From Dyella silvatica (GTDB taxonomy: Bacteria; Pseudomonadota; Gammaproteobacteria; Xanthomonadales; Rhodanobacteraceae), in the NCBI RefSeq assembly GCF_026283955.1, contig NZ_JAPDPE010000010.1, positions 1 to 64,000 of the forward strand: a stretch of DNA of 64,000 nt, read 5' to 3'. Below are positions 1 to 8,418 of the stretch, one piece after another. Made by a program: the position numbers and the translations under genes. Each line of letters starts with the position of its first letter. The stretch's first letter is position 1. The notes under the pieces were generated by a model. The model had not been told where the DNA came from and searched no databases. It saw only the letters and a list, made by a program, of their open reading frames with translations.

Positions 1-2337
1 CTCCAGCGTCATGCGCATCGTCGCCATGCTGCGATATCGCTCCCATGCCTCGCCCGCGTGCAACAGATCCCGCTGGCGAAAATCGATCAGGCCGATCCAG
101 AAATTCGCTTTGCCCAACTCCGCCAGGATCTCGGTATCGGCAGGCGCATTGGCATGCAGTTGCTGCAATACCTCCAGCGCATGGGAAAACGCCGTACGCG
201 CATGCTCGCGATCGGCCCGCGCCAGACGAATGTCGCCCAGCTGCATCAGCGCCTTGGCTCGGTGCAACGAAGCATTTCGATCGGAGTCGCGCGAATCTTT
301 CCGCTGCACCGACTCCTTCGACTCGGCATCGGCCAGATAACTCAGCGCTTCGGAACTGACTCGGTCCAGCAGGTCGAGCCGGCCCAAGGGCTTCAAGCGC
401 TCACTCAAATCGCCCAGCATGAAACCGATCAGATCTTCGGCCGCGCCACGCCGCCGTTCCGCGTCATGTTGCGCGCGCACTGCCAGCTGCGCGGCGACCA
501 CTGCCGCCAAACCCAACAGGACAATCAGGCCAATCATCAACACTCGCGCCCGCTGCGCCCACTGCACATAGCGATGAGAGGTGCGGATAAAAGCCAGCTC
601 GTCATCAGCCAACAGAACCACCGGATTCCCCAGCAGCGCATAAGCCTCATCGAGCAGGCGCCCGCGTGGCAGCAGCAAATCGCGCCGGCGTGCCTCGCGC
701 TGCCAGCGTTGCACCACTGTCGTCAGGCGCGCCCGCACCTGCAAGGCCACCCGATTGCCGTTGACCCAATCCACCACGCGCGGCCAATGCCGCAGCAACG
801 CTTCGTGCGCCACCGACACCACCGGCGCATCGATCGCCAGTTCGCTGACCAGCAAACGCGCATCGACCAGACCCTCGACCAGATGCCGCCGCTCGCGGGT
901 ATCCAGCTGCGACCAGGCAACCCGCCGCCCGGTCACACCTTCGTCATCGGCGTGTATCTGAATCAATCGCTGTAGCAACCATGGCAACGCCGATTGCGCC
1001 GCGCTGCCCAGTTGCTGAAAAATCGCCTCCGCGCGCACCCCCAACGCCCCTTCCAGGCCGCCGATCTCCCGATACGCATCGAAGCTCAGTACGCCGCTGT
1101 CGCTACGGCGGGCATACAGTTCTTGCAAGGTGTATTGCAGCAACGGCAGCGATTCCGGATGACGGATCGCCGCGTCGCGTATCGCATCATCAAGCAACTC
1201 CTGAGTGCCCGGATCGCGGGCAAAGGTCAGTGCCGCGGCATGCGCCGGGCGCCGGATCATCTGGGCGATCTCCCCGCGCGTCATCGGCTTGACGTCATAC
1301 AAGCCGGCGCCTTGCTTGAGTTCGATCAATACGGGCAACTTGACCAGACGCGGATAGAAGTCATTGCGACACGTCGCAATCACCAGTACGCCACCGCTAC
1401 GCGCGAATGCATCGAGCACACGAATAAACGCCGTCATCTGCGTTTCATCGGACAAGGCATCGGCAAACATGCCTTCGAGCGCATCGACGACCAGCACCAG
1501 CACACCGTCTATAAATGCGCGTGACGGAGCACTCGGCTGCCGCCGCGACAAGGCCGCCACCGCTCGTGCGGCGACGACTTCGGGCTCGCTCTCGAGTTGT
1601 TCAGTCAACATCGCCAGTTCGGCAGGCAGAAACACCGGCCGCTGATCCACTTGCCACGCCAGCATCGCGTGCGCCAAGGCGCCGATCGCATCGTTGCCCA
1701 TCGAAGCCATCTCGGCCACCGAACAGGCCTCCATGCCATCGAAGCCACCACGCTGCAGCAACAGCGGCAATACCCCGGCGCGAATCAGCGAAGTCTTGCC
1801 GCATCCACTCGGTCCCATACACAACACAAAAGCGCAGCCTGCCTCGTACTGCTCGCGTAGCGCCTGCAGGATTTGCGCCGTGGCACCGCTGCGGCCAAAG
1901 AACACCGGGGCGTGCCGCGCATCGAAGGGCTGCAAGCCGCGAAACGGCGAGCCATCGGCCCAGGTCGTGCTTGAGCGCGCACTCGCGGCGGTGAAATTCT
2001 CGGGAAAACTCACCGGCGCAATCAGCCGATAGCCGCGTTTGCGAATGGTCATGATGAAGTCAGGCGATTGCGCGTGGTCGCCCAGCTGTTTGCGCAGCTC
2101 GGCAATCGCCTTGTGAACCGGATTGTCGCCGTAGAACGTACCGCGCCAGCATTCGATCAGCAGTTGCTCGGCACTGACCACCTCGCCGGCATGCTCAGCC
2201 AGATGCACCAACGCATCCATGCTTCTGGCGCTGATCTCCCGTGATTGCTCGCCTCGCTGTAACAGCCGCTGCTCCGGTTTGACGATCCAATCTCCCAAAC
2301 GGAAGTAATCGCCCGCTGTCGTACGCTGCCTGGCCAA
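1..2337 (-). CDS. Winged-helix nSTAND ATPase regulator, membrane anchored (3' end beyond window)
   Basis: Reading the reverse strand gives about 779 codons without a stop, running off the left edge, so the C-terminus is missing. An OmpR/CadC-type winged helix (about residues 5-115) is followed by an nSTAND NTPase: Walker A GPSGCGKTS near residue 175, Walker B LVLVVDALE near 285, and an arginine-bearing sensor strand (IATCRNDFYPRL). One hydrophobic helix (LMIGLIVLLGLAAVVAAQLA, about 600-619) should cross the inner membrane; the sequence after it looks helical, as in TPR sensor regions. Proteins of this build are one-component membrane transcription regulators. The start is uncertain: no ATG is in frame, a TTG at 2337 is the first usable start after an in-frame stop near 2385, and a run of seven G lies just upstream, so a sequencing or real frameshift could hide an ATG at 2386. 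It is adjacent to the eCIS locus and could control it; that is inference. Confidence 0.8.
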   Translation of the reverse strand, partial: MARQRTTAGDYFRLGDWIVKPEQRLLQRGEQSREISARSMDALVHLAEHAGEVVSAEQLLIECWRGTFYGDNPVHKAIAELRKQLGDHAQSPDFIMTIRKRGYRLIAPVSFPENFTAASARSSTTWADGSPFRGLQPFDARHAPVFFGRSGATAQILQALREQYEAGCAFVLCMGPSGCGKTSLIRAGVLPLLLQRGGFDGMEACSVAEMASMGNDAIGALAHAMLAWQVDQRPVFLPAELAMLTEQLESEPEVVAARAVAALSRRQPSAPSRAFIDGVLVLVVDALEGMFADALSDETQMTAFIRVLDAFARSGGVLVIATCRNDFYPRLVKLPVLIELKQGAGLYDVKPMTRGEIAQMIRRPAHAAALTFARDPGTQELLDDAIRDAAIRHPESLPLLQYTLQELYARRSDSGVLSFDAYREIGGLEGALGVRAEAIFQQLGSAAQSALPWLLQRLIQIHADDEGVTGRRVAWSQLDTRERRHLVEGLVDARLLVSELAIDAPVVSVAHEALLRHWPRVVDWVNGNRVALQVRARLTTVVQRWQREARRRDLLLPRGRLLDEAYALLGNPVVLLADDELAFIRTSHRYVQWAQRARVLMIGLIVLLGLAAVVAAQLAVRAQHDAERRRGAAEDLIGFMLGDLSERLKPLGRLDLLDRVSSEALSYLADAESKESVQRKDSRDSDRNASLHRAKALMQLGDIRLARADREHARTAFSHALEVLQQLHANAPADTEILAELGKANFWIGLIDFRQRDLLHAGEAWERYRSMATMRMTLE

Positions 2338-2692
2338 ACCCGCTTCCCCAAATCGGTCCCCCCCTGAGACCGACGCGACACTTCATGGCCGATCAAGGCG
2401 GCCCATCGCGTCAGTCCTGCCCGCGCAACTGCATCCGGCAGCCCGCTACGGAATTGTAGAGAGGTATGCCTCACTGCAGCGCCGCCCGGCCGCAATCCGT
2501 GCACAGACGGTGAAGGCTCTCAGTACCGAATATGCAAGCCATTGTTTATCAGAGACATTTCTAAAAAGCAGGTTTAGGGAAGGTTTCTTTGCTCCCTCAC
2601 TTTCAGTCTGCCGCCCCAACCCGGCCAGCACTGAGGCCGCTCGCATCAGGCCCAGCGCCATCCACGCGATGGGCTGCATCAGAGGGAATGCC

Positions 2693-3397
2693 ATGCTGTC
2701 TTGCCATGCCGTCTATCCCGCCGACCTGGACCCCGGCCCTATCCGAATCACCCTGCTGGGGATCCCCTCATTGCTGCGTTACGCGCTCGGCCGGGCCATC
2801 GCCGAGTTCGACGAGTCTCGACGCATGGTGATACTGGAGGACGGACCAAGCACCGAACCGCCAGCCAGCAATTCGCCATCGATCCATGGCGCCGACGCCG
2901 CTGCGCATGTGGTGGTCGTGCTGGCCAGCCACCCGACCGAAAGCAGCCTGCACGAACTCAAGCGCACCCTGCGCCACCATCACGGCGCCCATCCGCTGAT
3001 GATGGCCTTGAAGCGCGACGACGACGAAGCGGCGCGGCTCATCCGCTGCGGCGCCCGCGGCTACATCGCCCTCAGCGAGCCCGCCGCCGAATGGATCACC
3101 GCCATCACCCGCGTCGCCAAAGGCGCGCTGTTCGTGCCGCGCAGCCTGCAAGAATCATTCGCCACCCGCTACCTCAGCCCCGCCGCCGACACCCCGGAAA
3201 GCCAACTCACCGGCCGCGAACTCTCCGTACTGCGCCTGCTGGCCGAAGGCAGGCGCAACGATGAAATAGCCACCAGCCTATTCATCAGCGTGAAAACCGT
3301 AGACACCCACCGCATGAACCTGATGCGCAAACTCCAACTACGCAGCAACGTCGACATCGTCCGCTTCGCCCTGCGACGTCAACTGATCGAACTGTAA
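2693..3397 (+). CDS. LuxR/NarL-family regulator with degenerate receiver domain
   Basis: The 234-residue protein ends in a clear LuxR-type helix-turn-helix (LTGRELSVLRLLAEGRRNDE, then SVKTVDTHRMNLMRKLQL). The N-terminal half has the spacing of a response-regulator receiver but lacks its acidic pair after the first strand (ITLLGIPSLLRY) and has no aspartate at the third strand (HVVVVLASHPTE). It is therefore unlikely to be controlled by phosphorylation. I chose ATG 2693 because AGAGGGA lies five bases upstream; the frame stays open to 2510. It is the first forward gene before the eCIS accessory cluster and is divergent from the nSTAND regulator, so it is a candidate eCIS regulator (inference). 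A perfect 10-bp hairpin follows the stop. Confidence 0.8.
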   Translation: MLSCHAVYPADLDPGPIRITLLGIPSLLRYALGRAIAEFDESRRMVILEDGPSTEPPASNSPSIHGADAAAHVVVVLASHPTESSLHELKRTLRHHHGAHPLMMALKRDDDEAARLIRCGARGYIALSEPAAEWITAITRVAKGALFVPRSLQESFATRYLSPAADTPESQLTGRELSVLRLLAEGRRNDEIATSLFISVKTVDTHRMNLMRKLQLRSNVDIVRFALRRQLIEL

Positions 3398-3427
3398 AAA
3401 CTCCCTGCAAGATTTACCCCCTCCCAG

Positions 3428-3451
3428 CCTCCCCCTACACGTAGGGGGAGG
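3428..3451 (+). terminator. Perfect 10-bp GC hairpin after the LuxR gene
   Basis: CCTCCCCCTA and TAGGGGGAGG pair around the loop CACG, 31 bases after the regulator stop codon. There is no T-tract. The identical hairpin recurs at 50616-50639, again just before a copy of the structured dispersed element, so it may belong to that element rather than be a dedicated terminator. Confidence 0.55.
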
Positions 3452-3555
3452 GGCCAAGGCGGCGAGGCGATAACCATCGCCACTCAAGCGCGAGCACTAC
3501 GCGCTATGGATGTCGCTTTCGCTGTTGCCTTTGCTTGTGCTTTTGACGTTCCCGT

Positions 3556-3794
3556 CCCCTGTGCGTCGGTGAGGGCTGGACGACAAGGCCCGCAGGGGCA
3601 TCGACATGGACGTCGATGCCTTTTCGCCAGGGCAGGAGCCCTGTCGTCCATCTCGTTTAAGAGCAGCCCGACCAGCCCTCACGCACCCGAAGGGCGACAA
3701 GCGGGGATGGCGTTCTCTTTGGTTACTTTCTCTTGGCCACGCAAGAGAAAGTGACTCGGGCCCCGGCAGGGGTTCGAAAGCCCGCCGCAGGCGA
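3556..3794. repeat. Structured dispersed element, copy 1
   Basis: About 240 bases are closely similar, in the same orientation, to 50839-51061. The element holds several inverted repeats: 3597-3605 with 3612-3620 (nine pairs, loop ATGGAC), CAGGGC/GCCCTG with loop AGGA, and a 14-bp arm at 3722-3735 with 3742-3755 (loop GCCACG, one G-T pair). The flanks GTGAGGGCTGG and CCAGCCCTCAC can close an outer stem. Short open frames across it on both strands are not believable genes. Similar sequences giving spurious proteins rich in SLAWPRESNQRE are common in Xanthomonadales genomes (recollection, not searched). Confidence 0.8.
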
Positions 3795-4170
3795 GCCACC
3801 TCGCGATACCCGAACTAACGAACGAAAGAGCCCACCGCTCTTGAAGTTGCTCTCAATCCTAGAGCACACCCCGCGTTAGTCGGCGTCAGCCAAACCTTCA
3901 AAGCCCGCCCCCTCATTCCCGTTCGTTCAAACCAGACGTGCCTCTAAGAAATTCCCTGAGCACGCCCCCGAAAAAAACCGACCCACCCCAGCCACACCCG
4001 CAACCCAAATCAGAAATCCAACCCATACCAAGCCCTCCCCCACAAACCTAATCTGATCCCGTCCTGAAACGCCGCTGCGGCAGCGATGACAGGCAACGAG
4101 TCACAGCCATCGACTCGCCACGACAGCGGCACCACCCCTGTCTTCCCACTCATGCCAAGGAATCATCTCC
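3795..4170. other. Intergenic stretch without recognised feature
   Basis: No gene, repeat or convincing promoter is visible between the dispersed element and the first accessory-cluster gene. The DNA is C-rich on the plus strand with several CCC/CACCC runs. A ribosome-binding-like AAGGAA lies shortly before the ATG at 4171. The promoter of the accessory cluster presumably lies here, but I cannot point to one. Confidence 0.4.
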
Positions 4171-4722
4171 ATGTCGAACATCACCATTCGCAACACCACC
4201 GCGGTACCCGGCCTCGTCATCGTTTCGCGCGCCGGCACGCTCAGCGGTCGCCTGCCCGTCAACGCCTATGGCAGCGTCAGCATGCCGACATCCAACTCGT
4301 ACACGGTCAAGGCACGCGTCACCATGGCCGACGGCAACACCTACTCCAGCGGTCCGGTCACCTTCACCAGCAACTCGCAAGACATCACCGCTGAAGTGAA
4401 ACAGGAAAACGGCACCTTCATCTTCCGTTTGCTGCAGCAGGCCGGTACCAACCCGAGCGGCGTCACGCTGCACAACCACACCAAGTATCCGGTGACCTTC
4501 CAGACCTCGATGAACAACAACCCGCTGAGCTCCGTTACCGTCGTCAACGACTACAACAGCGGCTTTGTCAGCACGATCGAAAACTACAGTTTCAAATCGA
4601 TCGTCGATGGGGTGACCTCGGCATCGATCGCCACCACCAACACCAACGCCACGGTAAACATTTTCCAAGACAACGAAATGGTTTCCGACTTCGTCGGTTA
4701 CAGCGTGAGCTTTGCCGATTGA
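4171..4722 (+). CDS. Hypothetical protein with two beta-rich repeats
   Basis: The 183-residue product has no signal peptide or membrane segment. It looks like two related beta-rich halves: the first begins MSNITIRNTT and the second, around residue 97, begins GVTLHNHTKYPVTF. Both are rich in Ser, Thr, Asn and Val and contain a charge-poor stretch ending in a VNIFQDN-like or VKQENG-like strand. The family is not recognised. It is the first gene of a co-directional cluster ending in a phospholipase D and a lectin, next to an eCIS operon, so a role as a secreted or particle-associated protein is possible but unproven. AAGGAA precedes the ATG. A hairpin follows the stop. Confidence 0.7.
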   Translation: MSNITIRNTTAVPGLVIVSRAGTLSGRLPVNAYGSVSMPTSNSYTVKARVTMADGNTYSSGPVTFTSNSQDITAEVKQENGTFIFRLLQQAGTNPSGVTLHNHTKYPVTFQTSMNNNPLSSVTVVNDYNSGFVSTIENYSFKSIVDGVTSASIATTNTNATVNIFQDNEMVSDFVGYSVSFAD

Positions 4723-4738
4723 GGCAACACACCAAGAG

Positions 4739-4763
4739 GCCGGTTCGCAGCACGTGAACCGGC
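4739..4763 (+). terminator. Intercistronic hairpin
   Basis: GCCGGTTC pairs perfectly with GAACCGGC across a nine-base loop, and the flanking AGAG and CTCT can lengthen the stem. It lies between the stop at 4722 and the next ATG at 4796 and has no T-tract. It could be a partial terminator or an mRNA-stabilising hairpin lowering expression of the downstream genes. Confidence 0.45.
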
Positions 4764-4795
4764 TTCTCTCAGACCATCAGCGCGGAGAGATTCCG

Positions 4796-5404
4796 ATGAA
4801 AGCACTACCTGCAGTCAGCTCGACGCATATCGCACCGAGCGAATTACCCTGGCTGGTATCGGGCAACAAATGGTTCGAAGGCAGCGCCGGCCTGGCCATC
4901 ACCTGGTGGATCGACAACGATCAGCCCACGCCGTTACTGGTCTGCTCGCTGTACACGCGCGCCAAGGACGAGCCGGAAAGCTTCATCGTGCCAAGCAGTG
5001 GCGTTCAAACGATAAAGCTCGATCCCTGGAGCGGCGCGCAATCCTTCGATGTGGTGCGTCCGCCAGCCCCCGGCGATCCCGCACAGGGCCGCAACGTCGA
5101 CTTCGCCCAGGCCAAAGGCGAAATTTATCTGGGCGGCCTGTTGGCGACTCCGCGCACACCCGCGTCCACGCATACGCTGCACGCGCCGGGCTGCTACGAA
5201 CCGGTTTATCTGCATGTGCATTGCCGTCTGGGCGAATCGCGCTGGTTTCTCGCCAAGATTGCACAAGGCAATTACGCGCAGTTTCTGCTGCCGCCGGAAA
5301 CCGCCGTCGAAGCAGACGAGCCAGACGCATCCCGTGAGCCCGAGCTCAAACCCACGGCACCAGCCAAGAACCCACCGGCGCCATCGGGCAAACGCAAACG
5401 CTGA
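4796..5404 (+). CDS. Hypothetical protein of the eCIS accessory cluster
   Basis: The 202-residue product is not recognised. The first 165 residues look like a compact, mostly beta domain with many Trp and aromatic residues (LPWLVSGNKWFEG, AITWWIDND, CYEPVYLHVHCRL). The last 35 residues are a Pro/Glu/Lys-rich tail ending in GKRKR. The frame is open further upstream, but ATG 4796 has GGAGAG seven bases before it and follows the intercistronic hairpin, so it is preferred. It lies 26 bases upstream of the 995-residue gene and is probably cotranscribed with it. Confidence 0.65.
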   Translation: MKALPAVSSTHIAPSELPWLVSGNKWFEGSAGLAITWWIDNDQPTPLLVCSLYTRAKDEPESFIVPSSGVQTIKLDPWSGAQSFDVVRPPAPGDPAQGRNVDFAQAKGEIYLGGLLATPRTPASTHTLHAPGCYEPVYLHVHCRLGESRWFLAKIAQGNYAQFLLPPETAVEADEPDASREPELKPTAPAKNPPAPSGKRKR

Positions 5405-5430
5405 TACCGCCATCCACGGATCGATTCGCC

Positions 5431-8418
5431 ATGACCTCCACCGGGCTGCCTGCCACCATGCCATTCACCGACAACAAGCACTCGCGCTATCTCGGTGGCC
5501 CCGCGCAGCTTTCCGTGGGCTGGAGCTGGGATGAAGGCGAAGCAGTCACCGTGTATCTGTACGCGCTGGTGCTGGCGCCCAGCTATGTGATTCACAGCTG
5601 CCGGCTGTCGCTGCCACACGAACCGGCCTGCCATTTCCTGATGCCGGCGCAAATCGTCGGAGCACAGGAGCGTCATGTGAAGTTTCGGCTGGAGTACGAC
5701 GATCATCATCGCTTGCAACTGCGCGCCGATATTCCTGTCGACACCGACCGGTGGTATCGCGATGTGCTGGGTACCGATGCCGAACCACAGCCGCCTGAGC
5801 AGCCGCTCGATCCGGATGGCCCAGACGCGCCCGACGCCCCCGGCTGGAGTCCCTTCTACGATCCCGAGCAGGCGCGCGGATTCAGCATTGCCAATCCACA
5901 CAACCGATACCGGATCTTCGACTTCCTCTGGTTATGCCACGGCTCATTCGAGGATATCGATCGATCGCGTTTTATCCAGGTCGAGCAATGGCCCGAACTG
6001 CCTGCGCTGCCGCTGTTGTCGGCGCTGGAGCAAGATCGCAAGGCGAGCTTGCCGGCCACGGCCATATGGACATCCATGTGCGCGACGGCAAAAAACTACA
6101 TGGCGGGCGAAAAAGGCCAGGCCAAGAAGGACCATCCCAGCTACCCATTCGTGACATCGCTGGCGGATCTGGATCACACATGGCGCTGCTTCGTTACACT
6201 GCGCCAGCAGCTGCTGCAGTTGCGTGGCGAAGTATCGTTGGACGAACTCGATGCCATCGTCGCCGCGTACAGCGTTTCGCCCGAACAGATCGTGGAGGCT
6301 GAAAATGGTCGCCATGCGTGGATACGGGTATGGCAAAGCGTGATCGCGCTGATACTCGGTGCAGGCGATGCGAACTATGCCGAAAACCTGATCAACGTAC
6401 TGCGTACCGCCGCGTTCGTCCTCGACCTGCACGCCAGAGATGTCGCGCTGAGCGATGAGCCCGCGCGTCGCCTGCGCCTGATGGCTGCCGCCGTCATACC
6501 TGCCAACGCGCTCCCACCCAGCGGGGCTGTCGCCACATCGGCCCATGGCAGCGTGCGCGCGCTGGGTATCGGGCTATTGCAGGCGATCTACAAAGATCGC
6601 GAACGCTACACGCTGGGGCCGCTCTCGCGCACGGCCACCGTGCTGCGCGGCGAACGCCGACGCGCCAGCAGCATGGAAGAAAGCACCCGTATCGAGCAGG
6701 TCGAACAACAGGCGTCGCAGACGTCGATGACGACACAAGATGCCGATCAGCGCCAAAGCAGCGATATCGAGGGCGCGTTGCGAGCCACCATCGACTCCGC
6801 TTGCCACGAGCGCGACTTCAACGATCTGAACATCGTCTACAACGACATCTATATGCCGCAAAGCGTCAGCGGCGCATGGTCCGACAGCCGCACCGACAAG
6901 CTGCGCGAGCAAAGCCAGGTGACCCGGCTCGCGCAGGAGCTCACCCAGCGTGCGGCGCGCCGCCTTGCCGACAGCGTGCAGCACACCCGCAGCCTGCTGC
7001 ACGCGCAACGCCGGCAAAGCGTGGTGGCCCAGGACATCGACAATCGCGAAGCTAACGGCCACCTCAACGGGCTTTATCACTGGCTGATCAAGCGTTCGCG
7101 ACTGTGCCTGGAAAACGAGGGGCAGCGCCTGGTCATCGAATTTCTGCTGCCCGATCCCGCCGCATCGCTGGTCCACGCGGTGAATCGCCCGGCCGGGGTG
7201 GCCTTGAAGCCGCCGCCGACACTCGATGAGTTATCGATCCTCGCGCCGACCGACATCACCGCCGACAACTATCTCAGCCTGACCGGCGCGTACGGCATCG
7301 AATATCCACCGCCTCCGCCAAACGAGCGCCGCCTGAGCCTTACCCTTACCGGTCAGGCATGCCAGACCCAGGGCAGCATCGATCTGCCCGACGGATTCGT
7401 TCCGGCGACAACCAGCGACGGCAAGAGCAGCGGCAGCTTGAGTTATCTCAGCGCCGACCAGAACGACGTACTGGCATGCATCGTGGGCAATTACGCCTCG
7501 AGCTATGGCGGCAGCAAGCCAGATGCGGCAGCAGCAAGCGCATCGGCACCGGCACCACCTTGCGCGATGATCGATCCGTTCAAGCAAACCCCGTTGCCGG
7601 CGGCGACACCGCTGGCGGGTACGGATGCCAACATACCGATCGATCCGCTAGCCACACAGGTACGAGTGTGCGCGTTCTCACACGCCTCATCCTTTAGCGT
7701 TTCGTTGTCTTTCACTGCCAACGACAGTCGCTACAAAGAGCGCCTGCAGGCATGGCAGCTCGGCATCTACCACCAACTGCTGAGTGCGTGCATCGAACAG
7801 CGTCGCCTTTATCAGCAGGCATGGACGACGCGCGTGCAACAACAGCTCGAACCCTCTGAACGCGCCTGCCTCGTCAATCAACTGCAACGCGGGGCAATCG
7901 ATCTGCTGGCCGAGCTCTACCATTCGCCACCCGGCATCGCGGCGCCGGCGCCACCGCGTTTGCGCACACTCATGGACGAAGCCTTTCAGTGGCGGCAAAT
8001 GGCTTACGCCTTCTTTCCCTGGGGCGTCGGCACGGTGGATAGCTGCGCTGCCGCGCACTGGCGCGGACTCGACAGCAGCACGCATGCCAATGCTTCTGTA
8101 CTGAATGCGTTTCTCAACGCAGGCTCGGCACGAGTATTGGTACCCGTCACCCCCGGCTATGAACTGGCCATGCTGTATTACCTGAGCTACGGCTGTTGGT
8201 GGGGTGCCGAGAGTGGGATCGCCCCCGTGCCCGAACCGGCGCTGGGCCTGGTCGCCGCGCTGACCCAGGTGCCACCGCGAGAGCACTGCTCGTGGTGGAT
8301 CGAAGAGCCCACCGCGCTGGAGATGTTGCAGCAAGGCGATGCGCTACCCACGGTCGATTGGCAGCCGCCGGGCGCGGCCTATCCGCGCTCGCTCCCGGCG
8401 CAGGATGAGCGGCCATGA
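5431..8418 (+). CDS. Large conserved-looking protein of unknown function (995 aa)
   Basis: No signal peptide or transmembrane segment is evident. A beta-like N-terminal region (1-110), an acidic Pro/Asp-rich linker (about 112-140) and a long, mainly helical middle follow one another. Around residues 550-590 there is HLNGLYHWLIKRSRLCLENE followed by VIEFLLPDPAASLVH. Near the C-terminus there is NAFLNAGSARVLVPVTPGYE followed by AMLYYLSYG. I have the impression that both blocks are conserved in large bacterial proteins of unknown function, but I cannot name the family. It follows the 202-residue gene and overlaps the collar gene by four bases (ATGA), so the two are probably made together. Candidate roles are a particle-associated scaffold, a tail-tip protein or a toxin; none is supported directly. 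Confidence 0.75.
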   Translation: MTSTGLPATMPFTDNKHSRYLGGPAQLSVGWSWDEGEAVTVYLYALVLAPSYVIHSCRLSLPHEPACHFLMPAQIVGAQERHVKFRLEYDDHHRLQLRADIPVDTDRWYRDVLGTDAEPQPPEQPLDPDGPDAPDAPGWSPFYDPEQARGFSIANPHNRYRIFDFLWLCHGSFEDIDRSRFIQVEQWPELPALPLLSALEQDRKASLPATAIWTSMCATAKNYMAGEKGQAKKDHPSYPFVTSLADLDHTWRCFVTLRQQLLQLRGEVSLDELDAIVAAYSVSPEQIVEAENGRHAWIRVWQSVIALILGAGDANYAENLINVLRTAAFVLDLHARDVALSDEPARRLRLMAAAVIPANALPPSGAVATSAHGSVRALGIGLLQAIYKDRERYTLGPLSRTATVLRGERRRASSMEESTRIEQVEQQASQTSMTTQDADQRQSSDIEGALRATIDSACHERDFNDLNIVYNDIYMPQSVSGAWSDSRTDKLREQSQVTRLAQELTQRAARRLADSVQHTRSLLHAQRRQSVVAQDIDNREANGHLNGLYHWLIKRSRLCLENEGQRLVIEFLLPDPAASLVHAVNRPAGVALKPPPTLDELSILAPTDITADNYLSLTGAYGIEYPPPPPNERRLSLTLTGQACQTQGSIDLPDGFVPATTSDGKSSGSLSYLSADQNDVLACIVGNYASSYGGSKPDAAAASASAPAPPCAMIDPFKQTPLPAATPLAGTDANIPIDPLATQVRVCAFSHASSFSVSLSFTANDSRYKERLQAWQLGIYHQLLSACIEQRRLYQQAWTTRVQQQLEPSERACLVNQLQRGAIDLLAELYHSPPGIAAPAPPRLRTLMDEAFQWRQMAYAFFPWGVGTVDSCAAAHWRGLDSSTHANASVLNAFLNAGSARVLVPVTPGYELAMLYYLSYGCWWGAESGIAPVPEPALGLVAALTQVPPREHCSWWIEEPTALEMLQQGDALPTVDWQPPGAAYPRSLPAQDERP

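Noticed and set aside
58-975. A 305-codon forward frame at the left edge
   Set aside because: It is the antisense of the nSTAND regulator, whose reverse frame shows winged-helix, Walker A and Walker B motifs; the forward translation is Gln/Arg/His-rich without motifs.
3506-3818. Short forward and reverse frames in the first dispersed element
   Set aside because: The same DNA is repeated at 50.9 kb with changes that preserve base pairing rather than protein sequence.
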